DNA of 64,000 nucleotides, taken from assembly GCA_963921425.1 (NCBI GenBank), contig OY992834.1, forward strand, positions 16,928,164 through 16,992,163, in the 5' to 3' direction. Made by a program: the position numbers and the translations under genes. This document shows positions 45,587 to 56,060 of the stretch, in pieces. The notes beneath the pieces were generated by a model. The model did no database searches and was not told the origin of the DNA. It saw nothing but the letters and a program-made list of their open reading frames with translations. Every line of letters starts with the position of its first letter. The stretch's first letter is position 1. The stretch comes from Dryas octopetala. Taxonomy: Eukaryota; Streptophyta; Magnoliopsida; Rosales; Rosaceae.

Positions 45587-45935
45587 GGGGTTTGATTTCG
45601 GGTTAGGGTTTATATTAAGGTTATTCTGTTTTTTTTGTGCAATTTTGTGGTTCTTCCTTGCAATTTCGATTTTAAATTAGGGTTTATAGTTAATGTGGGG
45701 TTTGATTTCGGGTTAGGGTTTACATTAGGGTTATTCTGTAATTTTTGTGCAAATTTGTGGTTTTCCTTGCAATTTCGATTTTAAATTAGGGTTTATGTTA
45801 ATTTGGGGTTTGATTTCGGGTTAGGCAAACACATTAGGGTTATTCTGTAATTTATGTGCAATTTTGTGGTTCTTCCTTGCAATTTCAATTTTAAATTAGG
45901 GTTTATAGTTAATTTGGGGTTTGAAACTTTGAACT
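45587..45935. repeat. Three tandem repeats of about 110 bp in the leader intron
   Basis: GGGGTTTGATTTCGGGTTAG starts copies at 45587, 45697 and 45805, and a truncated fourth begins at 45916. The spacing is 110, 108 and 111 bp. Each copy contains GTGCAA.TTTGTGGTT and TTTTAAATTAGGGTTTAT. Copy 2 to 3 identity is very high, so the expansion is young. Telomere-like TTAGGGTTTA within it is coincidental and not an array. Confidence 0.9.
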
Positions 45936-46025
45936 ACATATGCAGGTTCTGGATTTTGTACTACATTTTGGGGATTCAATTGCTGAGCAGTGAGCAGCCT
46001 GAGCTACATTTTGGGTACTTGGGCA

Positions 46026-49000
46026 ATGGGCAGTTTTGTGAGGTACATTACTACATTTAGTTTATTTTGGCAAATTAGCATAATGGTTGTGAACTTGTGA
46101 ATGAGGGCTGCTGAAAATTGGGGTTTCTGTTTAAGACTTAGGAGGTTTTGATTTGTATTTGAACTTAACAGGTTTTGATTTGTGACTTTGTTACAAAAAC
46201 AAGTTTTGAATTGTGATTCACTGATTTGTACTTAAAAAAGTGGGTTTTGTTATTTTTTTGCCCAAATTTTTAATTGGGCTCAGACTAAAAGGCCCAAAAC
46301 AGTAAGGCCCATCCAGAAACAGTGCACTGGACCAGACTGGAACTGTTACAGTTTGGTTTGGTCCAGTTCTGCTGCAACAATTCCGGTGCTCGGCACCGCA
46401 CCGGACCGTTTTATGCTCTACAGTGCAGTGCCAGTGTGGGGGGAGAACTGGGCCGGACTGCACCGTGCCCACCCCTAGTTTTGATTGCTTGCATTTGTTT
46501 TGCAGGATAATTGGCCCTGCAATGCCATCAGCTGAGTTACTTGCTGCTGCAGCCAAATTGACAGAAGCACAGGCTGAGCTGAGGTATTTCTTAAAATATT
46601 TTATTCCATAGGCACTTTATTTTGGAACAATTTCTGGAACTATTCAAATCTTGTTTATTTTGAATTACAGTTGTTTGTAATTTGGGTCTATGTGTGACAT
46701 AACTGAATCATGTATTTTCTGATTGAGATGACTTGGAATGTGGTGTTTCCTAACACATATGTACAGAGAAGTTGAGTTGGAGGAAGATAATGAAGTTTTT
46801 GTAGGACCTCCACCACCTGCTGTGGTTGCTGAAGCTGAATCAGCTAATGAAGCTGAGCGGTTTGAAGAGGTATAGTAGTCTTATCTCTTAAACATAATTA
46901 TCAAAATTTATAAGCATGTTGTATATAGTCTTGGGTTGGTGAGAGTTTGCTCAATGTTCATATCTCATCTCTTGTTCATAATTTATTCACAGAGTTCGTT
47001 CATAATATTTATATCTTTTTTATTTATTTGTACAATGGGGTTTGAAACTAGATTCAACTGCAGCTTCCCACTCTGCCCATATGTCACTTGAGCAGCTCAG
47101 CTATGGACTTTGTTCACTTTAAGCACATATTAATAATGCATGAGGAAGAGTTTTGATCTGTAAGTGAGTAGTCAAACAGTTGTTGAGAGGGTTAATAAAT
47201 GAACTCTAGAAAATGCAGGGGTTAATAAATGAATTCAGTAACTATAAGCACTGCTTAAAATATCAAAATTATCCGTGAAATTTCACCAATAATTTCATTT
47301 CTTTGCGAGTGTTCCCACCAATTTATCGCAGTAACTTCAGGGTTTTGTTTGGACCGGGAATGAGATTTTCTTGAAAATGTTGTCGAAAGCAGTTGTGGCG
47401 CACGGCACAAGAATAGTCAGATTGTGTGTGTGTGGGTGGGTGTTGTTGGGGGGGGGGGGGGGGTTGAACTCATAACCTCATTTTTTCATTTCATCAATTG
47501 AGTATAATACATAGCCTTATATAGCCTCTTTACATGGAAGGTGGATGTAGAATTCCTAGAAATTAGCCCTTGAAATAAGCTATATTATCTCAATCAGTAG
47601 CCCGAAATTAGCTATACTAAATTAGCTAAAATAGCTCAGTCACTCTTAAACATAAGGCTGCTAGTAGCCTACATCAATTACATTCCCCCTCAAGTTGGAG
47701 AGTAGATATCAACAACTTCCAGCTTACTGCAAATAGAATCAAAAGCATGTTTACGAGTTTTTTGGAAAAAAAAAAAAGCTTGGAAAGCTCAGCCCCACTG
47801 GAAGTAATTAGAGCTCCTAAATTTTTTACTAGTCATGGAGCAGAATAATAGGGAAGTTCCTGCTATCTGCTTTGTCACCCATAAGGACCAAAGTAAATCA
47901 AACTGAAACTGAGGTGAAAATCGATTGAGATGAGAACCAAGACGAGATCTGATGGAAACGAGAACCAAAGCGAGATCTGAAATGACATTCGACCGAGAAG
48001 ATTTAATGGAATCTATGACATTGACATAGTTGTGAGAGAAAATTTGTCCATTTTTTTTTTCTGTTCTTGACTCTTTTTTTTTTTTTTTTTTCTCATCAAT
48101 TGAGTAAAATACATAGCCTTATGTAGCCTCCGCCATGTAGAAGGGAACAATGCAGATATAGGGAAGAATTTTGGTCATTAGATGAGGAGTCAAAGAGTCT
48201 TTAAGAGAATTTTGGTCATTAAATGTGTAGTCAGTCATTGAGAGGCTTAATAAATGAACTTTTGGAATTGTAAGGGTTAATAAATGAACTCAAGTAACTA
48301 TAGTAGTCATTAAGAGGGTGTAGCAATGTAAGAAGGATGGTATTATAAAAGAGATGGGACCCTATGCAATGCAATCAGATTTCAAAAGTAAATTTCCACA
48401 TTTTCCCTCCGATTCTAAGAATTCCTTTGCTTCAAGGTTTTCTCCCATATTTCACCGTTAAAAATATCTTGGCTCCAACATTTTTTGGAGTGTAATCATC
48501 CCCCTGTTTCTACCGCCTTTAGACTGTACCTCTTATGTACATCACACGTGGTAAAAAGTATGAGCTTTAAATTTTATCTGTTGATTGTTTATATATAGTG
48601 TATTTGAAGTTATTCTATTACTCTTATATGAATGTACTAACTCCTTGACTGACATGCATCCAATCAGGTTACAAGGATCATGGATTCTGCGGATGATAGT
48701 CCATATGATATTCTAGGAGCGAACCGAAATATGTCTGCGGAAAATATGAAGAAATGGTAAAACCATTGAATTTTCTGCATTGTGGATTTAATAACCTCTA
48801 TGTAGGCGCCACTTGTGATCTCCCGCTGACTCTGTTATGGGATAACAATTGAAAATGTCTGGTGAATAGTAATTATTGCTTACACTAACCTCGTTCTGAA
48901 CAATATATCAAAAAACTTGATCTACATTTGATCTTTGATATGTTCTCTACAAGATCCAGCTTGTAATAAAAAAAAGGGAAATAATGTGAATAAACTTTTT

Positions 49001-52000
49001 AACTTTTAACAATAAGTATTGGATTGACATCAATTTTCATTCACCTAGTTGTTGGTAGAGAAGATAAAAATAAAGCAGTTGGTAAAGAAGTTCTGATTTC
49101 ACATTTGCAGTTCGCAGATGACACAATTCCAGAAAATTCTATTCCAGCTTCTAAAACCATCTGTATGTAGTATACTGTATCCCCAAGAGCTTGAAAGTGT
49201 CATTTAGAAAGTAGATGCCTCTTGAGTGCAGTGAACACCCACTTAACCAAAGTAGAAAACCATGGACCTGTACAGTGAAGAAACAAATTATCAAAAGTGT
49301 CTTGCCAATTATGCCTAGTTTGGACATGTCAACAATTTGTGAGACAGACTTACAATTGGCTTGTACAAACTATAAATATCTACTTTGAAAATTGCAAGTG
49401 ATGACATATTTTTACACCAAAAACAATGGCTTGTTTGAATTTTTTTATATGGACAGAAGGGCTTGCTGAATAAAACTAATAATGGACACATTTTTAGTTG
49501 ACGGGCTTGATAGCAGTCTGTTGTTTTAATTTGAGCTATTTTATATGATTGTGAACTGTTGAGCTTTGCTATTTGTATTTTCTCTTTGATTTTTTTTTTG
49601 TCTAATAAATTTCTTCATCTTATTCTTCTTTAAGGTACTGGAAGATGTCTCTTTTGGTTCACCCTGATAAATGCTCACATCCTCAAGCTCATCCAGCATT
49701 TGTCAAGTTGAATAAAGCTTTTAAAGATTTACAAGATACAGACAAGGTGAGTTGTGTACGCAGACATGATATGCATGGGAGATGTATTTACTAATTTAGT
49801 TATTTATTTTGCATGATCGCTATCACATTCATTTCATTGGTTGAATGGCCTAGTTATGTTACACTAATTGTGGTCTTGATTTGTGCTTGTCTTCTTCTGT
49901 ATAGAGTGATAGATTATATTTCAACATCTCTGAACAGAAAAGATATGACCTTGGAGTTTGGGTGAAAAAAAGTTTCTCTTTCTCGATCTTAAATGATTGG
50001 GAGAGACATGTCTATGCTTTGGGAGCCAAGTGAAAAGAAAAGTAGAAAGGTCATGAATCTCGATATTAGTATGGATTGTTGACCAGAATCAAGTTTTTGT
50101 AGAACATCTTGCTGGAAGTCAGCCTATAAGTACATATTTTGCACAGTGAAATATTAAAAGCTGAGTGGTTGGATCTAGTGGGATAGGTAGATGTGGGCTA
50201 TCCTATGTTTGTGAACCCAGGCAATAATTGGGCTTCACTAGTTGCTCTTAATTAAAAGGGAAAAAATTAGGCCTCACTGGAATAATTCTCAATCCAATTG
50301 GTCGTGGCTGGTTTAGTTAGCTTGTAAGAATGATGTGTGGCATACATAAAACATCCTGGCCCTCAGTGGATTGTTTTAGCTCTCCTGTTATATTTGACTT
50401 TACATCAACCCCAGTTGCATACTTTGACACTGTTTGAGGTTACATGCTTTTTGCTGTTCGATAAACTGGATTGTATAGAGACCTGTAATGGTGCATATGT
50501 GATTGAGAAGGCTGTGTTTAGCATAAAGAAGAGATTTTAAAGATTTTTTAACAATGTCCAAAGTGGTAGGTATCTCTAGAAGATTTTTCATAACTAAGAC
50601 AATTGTTGAAGAATATAGAATCCCATATCGAGAAGTCTAAGCGCTGCTACCCATTGGCATTATTGATTTCTAATTGGTTTTGGTTCGATGCTCTAATTCT
50701 AACATGGTATAAGAGCATGAAATTCATCCAAGTGTTGGGCTCGATTGTCCCCACGTGCTTGACATCACCCAATGTAATTGATCCATGTGCTTGGCTCAGC
50801 CTGGCCACACATGGGGCGCATATTGGAGAATATAGAATCCCCCATCTTGAAGTCCAAGCCTTGCATAAAAGTATTAAGTGTTGAGCCTCTTCAAATATTG
50901 GCAATTGGTGGTTGCTAATTGGTTTGGTTTGGATGATCTATTTTCATTTTTTTTTCTTATACAGAAACATACTTTCATTAATTAAAGATGAAATTTACAA
51001 TACAGAGGACAAGGGTAATTCTAACAACAATTAATTCACAAGGTCTAAGATATTGTTTTAAATGAGGCTAGTTAACGCAAATATATTAGGGAAGAGTGTA
51101 GCATTTATTGATGGGTTATTCCTTATAGTCTCTGCATAAATGACGATACCATCAAACAAACTTATAATTCTTAGTACTCATCATGAAGTTACCTAGGCAG
51201 ATGAATATTGAGGCATATAAAAGTAGAATGTTTTAAAGTTGTTCAAATGGCTCTTTATCATCTATAAAATAATGAGTTCAAGTTTGGTTTGCCTAAATTG
51301 CACATTTGAAGCTGTGGACAACCGATAATCTTGAGCTTCTTTAGACATTTGGAATGCAAAAAAATATGCTTCAATTCTGCACAATTACGTTGATATAGGG
51401 AGCTGTGGCTGGTCAGATGAGTGTTACTATGTAAATTGGTTTTAGACATTGATTTTGAAAGAGTTACTTTTTAGGAAATGCATGTAGAAATTGGAGCGTC
51501 CAATCCAAAACCAATTGGCAATGGGTGGAGAGGCCCAAGACTTTATATATTGTTAGGCAAGACTTCACTTTCCCGATNNNNNNNNNNNNNNNNNNNNNNN
51601 NNNNNNNNNNNNNNNNNNNNNNNNNNNNNNNNNNNNNNNNNNNNNNNNNNNNNNNNNNNNNNNNNNNNNNNNNNNNNNNNNNNNNNNNNNNNNNNNNNNN
51701 NNNNNNNNNNNNNNNNNNNNNNNNNNNNNNNNNNNNNNNNNNNNNNNNNNNNNNNNNNNNNNNNNNNNNNNNNNNNNTGTGGGATATCTCTCAAGTTGAG
51801 AGTCTTAACAAGGCATTGTATTCAATTTGTAGAATGTGAAGCTACAGTGTTCTATATTCCCAAATCAATTTAAATGAAATGTAAATTGTTTGGTCTTAGT
51901 TATTGTATACCCGTAAGGTCTATGAAGTTAGATTTGTAATTGGATGGAATCTTTATTTTGCACCCTACTGTAATTTTCTGTTCAATGTTTGTGTTTTTTG

Positions 52001-52129
52001 TCTGCCTTGTCTGTTTGTTGTAGCGGAAAGTGCTGGATGAAAAGATTATACTCAAGGAGGAACATGAAAAATTTAAGGTATGGATTTTTACTTTACTACT
52101 TTAATATTGGATTTGGCTATATTCTTTTT

Positions 52130-52160
<31 letters not shown>

Positions 52161-55100
52161 TTAAGAAACAAACCTCCATTAAATAAAACAGAAAGTGTGC
52201 ATAACAGAACAGAGTGAAAAATTGATCACATAACCCTACAAAAATACAACTAGACTCGAGATACAGCAGCTTCCCAGTCAGAAAAAATAGCAGAACTGTC
52301 CCTAAACTCAGAAGATACCAAAGTCCATTAGGATGCCCAAAACCAAACCCTTTCCCACAAGTGATCCACCTCCCCCCCCCCCCCCCCCCCTCAAATCTTC
52401 AAAATATCTTTCTATTCCTTTCCATCCTAACTTCCAAAATAATAGCCACCACAGATCATCTCCCAAATACCACACCCCTCTTCCTCCAAAAACCTTACAA
52501 TAAAACACACAAAACTGGAATAACCTAGCTCAAATTGGCCTCCCTAAACAACCGTAACTACAAAGGCAATGCAACTGGACAGTGGAGCAGCAAATGATCT
52601 GAACTTTAAGCAGCATTTCGACTCATAACACACCAATGAGGATATGGGCAAAAAGAAGGTCATCTCCTCTGAAGTCTGAACCATGCCACAAGTATTAGGA
52701 GCTATGATCCAAGCTGACAGCCTGACACCTGTAGCTTAGGAAGTACTCTATTCTTCCAAATTACATGAGAGGGAATAAAAGGAGAGTTAAGATTTTTGCA
52801 TTAGTTGCCTTGAATAGGATTTGCAAGAAAAGACCGTGGATGATTCCAATTTCCACACCCTTCTATCCTACCTACATGGAACCATCAACACTTTTCTTGA
52901 TCATTCAGATTCCTGATCATATGGACTGAACCAGAAACACATTTTCTGGCTATATTCTGAAAAATACACTTATAACTCGGTTTCTTTTGCTCCCATAGGT
53001 TGAGTTACAAGCAATGCGTGAGGCTGCACAATGGAGAAAATTACAAGGTTAGCCAACTTTTGCCTAATTTTTGTGAGTGTTAAGATTCTAAATACATTCT
53101 AACAGTCTGAGTGTTCTATCAATGCTTTCTGGCATTCCTCATAGTCTAGTGCATATGGTTAATAATAAAACATTCTCTTTTATTTTTGTTGGAAAATTAA
53201 GAAGATTGTGTTGCTTTCTAATGACAATTGTTTTATCAATGTTTTCTGGTGTTCCTCATAGTCTGGTGCATATGGTTAATAATAATTCATTCTCTTTTAT
53301 TTTTGTTGCTTCTTAATAGCTCTTATTTATTATTTTTTTCTTATGATAACATTTTTGTGTGTAGTCAAGGTTTTGAACTGACCAACATTATTGCCTTCTT
53401 ATTTTTAAGTGTAAACTTGCTAATGGGTGTCGGGATCTGTTATATTTCTACTTGCTGGATTCCACTGTATTCGTTTGATTTTGCACTGGGTTTTCATATC
53501 CTTGCAATGTTATTTATTGGTATCCTTTCTTTGAAGAAGCTCTTTGCTTTTGTTTATTGTATAAGAATTTGCTTTATATAAGCAAGGTTTTGTAAAAGAA
53601 ACCGTGTTTGATCAAAGAATATTTTAGTAAGTTTGTATTTTTTAATGGTAAGATTCCAGTAAACTTATACATGAGAATCCTAGAAGGCCTTATTAGATTC
53701 TAGTTTTCTTTCAATCTACTTCTGCAGTTGCCCAGTTACCCTGAAATTCTAGCCGCACCCTAACCTCAATCTTAGTTCACCTAAAAACGTTTCCATTACA
53801 AATCCTCAACATCAAAATCTATCTAAATGTCATAAATACCGTAATTTACTGTTTTAGTGATACAGTATGTATCCCAGAACAGAACCCATTCCTTCAATTT
53901 TCAGGCCTTTAACCAGCTACGAGCTCCAATATGGTCTTTATTCCATCCATTACCCTTAAAACTATCATTCTAAACCTTATACCATCAAAACTAAATTCTA
54001 AACCCACCCAATTGATTGTAGATAATGCAGCATCAAGGGCTGCCCTACTCCAAACATGCCTCCTGCGATTGATTATAACAACATAACCAATATGGTTTGG
54101 CATGATTATAGGTTCACAGATACTTGAAAACTAATTCACTTGTTTTATACATTTTGTATATTTTTGTAGATAGTTTGTACTTCTTAGCAGAATATGCAGT
54201 ACAGTTTGCTTTATGTAATTCTTCAACATAAATTTCGAACTCTTGAAACTTCTCGCATATCTTGGGTTTAAGCATTGTTAAATTACTATTTGTCTAATTA
54301 AAAGAAAGCTTGTTGATAGGAATATCCATGGAGGGTGATGATGAGCTCCTGGCAGACATGGAGGTTAAAGTGCCACCAAAAAGAGATGAGTGGATGACAA
54401 CGCTGCCTCCTGAAAGGAAAGTAAGTGCTTGTTCTTTTTTATTATTTTGTTATAATTATTGACTTTTATGTTAGAGCAGTTTCTAATAAATGAGTTGTCC
54501 TTTTATTCTCTCTCCTATAACACTAGTTAAGACTCCTACAAAAAGTTTGTTAAGACTCGAGTTAAACCTTAGTAAACTACGATAAAAAGTATCCTTTATT
54601 TGGTGGATTTGCGTCTTCCACACACATCAGATACACTGCCATATGTGTTATATTGTAATATTGGGACAGTTTGGACATGGTCCAGACATGACCTGGACAT
54701 GAGATTAGTCATTTTGTAATTTGAGGTTCAGGAAGCTGGGTTCTTTACATAATTCTAATAGAGGGGAAAAAAATTGGGAACTTTCTTTTTCTACCGAGCA
54801 AGGAAGAAGGGTTCTTTTCATAATTCTAAAATGAAAATATTTAGGATATTCTGGCCCCGGCTCTGGCTTTGCTGTTGGAGATAATTGCTCAACATTGGGT
54901 TAATAGACCATCTAAAGATGTATTAATCATGAGGACCTCTGGTACGAACTTAGAAATTGATGTGTATGCTATTGTTGCAAGTCAGTTTTTTTTTTATTTT
55001 TTTATTTTTTATTTTTTATGGGTTACTCTTTCATTGTCTGTTGTTGGGTAGACTGTACATGTGTTAAAAAGAATTCTACTAAGATGGGTGACCTCATGTT

Positions 55101-55740
55101 TCCGGTTACTCTGGATCCTAGAAATTTGCATGCATTAGCCCATCTTATGTTCTGCATGTTGTGCTGTACATTGTTTACGAAGTCATATTGTCTATCCTTT
55201 TTCTTCTCAGCATGGTGTGACGATGCAGTCAACAAAATTTAGCAAAAGCACCAAAGGACGTGGTGATACTAGTGTATGGACTGATACGCCTTCAGACAGA
55301 GCCCAGAAAGCTAAGATGGGGTATGTACTCATAATTAGATTGCTTTGTACTTGTCATATATAGACTTTTTAACACACGTGGTTTCCCATGGCAGTTACTT
55401 AGAAGCGTACAATGAGGCTGCTGCACTTGCTTCAAACGAGGAGGAAATGAAAAACAAGAGTTTAGATGCAGATTTGGTGGACAAATACAATAAAGAAAAA
55501 CGATCAAAATCACTGGTACAGAAACACCAAGAAGAGACTGTTAGCCGTTCAAAGAAAAAATCCAAGCAACAGCCACAGAAGGAAGAATGGGTAGGGAAAC
55601 ATCCGTGGAAGCCTTGGGATCGTGAGAAGGATTTGGCAGGTGGGAGGCAAAGTGTAAAGTTGGATGCAGAAAACATGACTCAGGGTTTGACATCCCGATT
55701 TTCTTCGGGCTCATTTCAGAGGAGCTTCCTTTCGTCTTGA
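46026..55740 (+). CDS. J-domain protein with GPALPP motif and DUF3752-like C-terminus
   Basis: A plant-type DnaJ-domain protein, probably nuclear. Ten exons: 46026-46042, 46506-46583, 46767-46869, 48668-48756, 49635-49746, 52024-52077, 52999-53047, 54320-54420, 55211-55320 and 55395-55740. They total 1059 nt, 352 aa, in frame throughout. Residues 7-14 (IIGPAMPS) resemble the GPALPP motif, and FVGPPPP occurs near residue 45. The J domain covers about 77-138 (SPYDILG, HPD at 105-107). A charged coiled-coil-like linker follows. The C-terminal part (about 190-350; KRDEWMTTLPPERK, then DRAQKAK, EEWVGKHPWKPWDREKDL) fits DUF3752. The start ATG gives only MGSFVR before the conserved motif; an in-frame TGA lies just upstream. 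W96 stands where many J domains have Arg (KKRY). The exact role is unknown to me; J proteins normally stimulate Hsp70 ATPase through HPD. Confidence 0.88.
46318..46477. mobile_element. Right end of a hAT-type element in J-protein intron 1
   Basis: The segment ends TGCCCACCCCTA and is preceded by CCGGACTGCACC, GGCACCGCACCGGACC and GGACCAGACTGGAACTG, the subterminal style of the hAT ends elsewhere in the window. No matching left end with the flank GTTTTGAT was found, so it looks truncated. Confidence 0.6.
47470..48160 (-). mobile_element. Degenerate Copia-like LTR element in J-protein intron 3
   Basis: On the minus strand, a polypurine-like CAACTTGAGGGGGAATG (near 47680) is followed by a putative 3' LTR that begins at about TGTAGGCTAC and runs down to about 47480. 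It ends GGCTATGTATTATACTCAAT then TGATGAAATGAAAAAATGAG. The same LTR end recurs at about 48093-48130. The internal part (47690-48060) is short and noncoding. Related flanking phrases (GGGTTAATAAATGAACT) at about 47200 and 48290 suggest further duplication. A G-run of about 15 lies at 47449. Confidence 0.5.
50604..50930 (+). mobile_element. TRIM-like miniature LTR retrotransposon in J-protein intron 5
   Basis: Two similar ends of about 100 bp (TGTTGAAGAATATAGAATCC at 50604 and TATTGGAGAATATAGAATCC at 50821) flank only about 115 bp. The first ends in CTAACA followed by TGGTATAAGAGCA (50705-50717), one base from the initiator-Met tRNA primer-binding consensus TGGTATCAGAGC. It has no coding capacity. 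The ends have diverged by roughly a quarter, so it is old. Confidence 0.65.
50945..51450 (-). mobile_element. Probable L1-derived fragment in J-protein intron 5
   Basis: It starts with the T-rich ACAGAAACATACTTTCATTA typical of minus-strand L1 3' ends here and continues with ACAGAGGACAAGGG. Coding traces are too decayed to confirm. Confidence 0.35.
51478..51810. repeat. LTR-type repeat interrupted by the assembly gap
   Basis: The left side (GCGTCCAATCCAAAACCAAT, then GACTTCACTTTCCCGAT) and the right side (TGTGGGATATCTCTCAAG) of the gap look like one LTR-type repeat of the kind that carries ...GATGTGGGATCTCT. The direction and family are unresolved. Confidence 0.4.
51578..51777. other. Assembly gap of exactly 200 N
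   Basis: Exactly 200 N. The round number suggests a fixed-size placeholder rather than a measured gap. It lies in intron 5 of the J-protein gene and does not break a coding exon. Confidence 0.98.
52130..52900 (-). mobile_element. L1-type LINE 3' fragment in J-protein intron 6
   Basis: It starts with a (TTTA)n-rich end and TTAAGAAACAAACCTCCATT and includes, on the minus strand, LGRGVW, then decayed ERNRKIF (near 52410) and the zf-RVT part further upstream. A C-run lies at 52373-52390. The hairpin is not preserved. It is opposite to the host gene. Confidence 0.7.
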
Positions 55741-56060
55741 ATGGATGAGCATCTCGGTTTTCATCAGCTCTTACTAGAGAACTACCTTTTGACATGAATG
55801 GGATGTCTTGCCTTGTATTGTAAATGCATGATTGATGAGTTTAAAACATTATTGAAATGAGGGCTCGGGTTTCCGTTGTAATAGGAACATGAGTTTAAAC
55901 ACAAATCTATGAGTTTAAACATAGGGGTATAATAGGAAATTGAATTGGATATAATAAGAAAATAAATAAAACATAAAATGAATGTTGGATGTAGTGAGAA
56001 TGTTGGGTAAGAAAAGAAAATTGTTGGGTATGGCTAGAATTTTCCTTTTACTTATTGTAA
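55741..56060 (+). other. 3' UTR region of the J-protein gene
   Basis: The sequence after the stop codon. TTGTATTGTAAATGCATG and AAATGAG phrases are compatible with plant poly-A signals near 55815-55860. The exact end is unknown. Confidence 0.45.

Noticed and set aside
45587..45935. Interstitial telomere repeat (TTAGGGTTT)
   Set aside because: The motif occurs once per 110-bp unit with unrelated sequence between; there is no head-to-tail TTTAGGG array.
38688..46477. One large hAT from 38688 to 46477 holding the J-protein first exon
   Set aside because: The 8-bp flanks differ (TTAGTTGG against GTTTTGAT) and the subterminal motifs are not the same, so these are ends of two elements.
51478..51873. 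Reading frames across the N gap
   Set aside because: They depend on unknown bases and have no recognisable ends.
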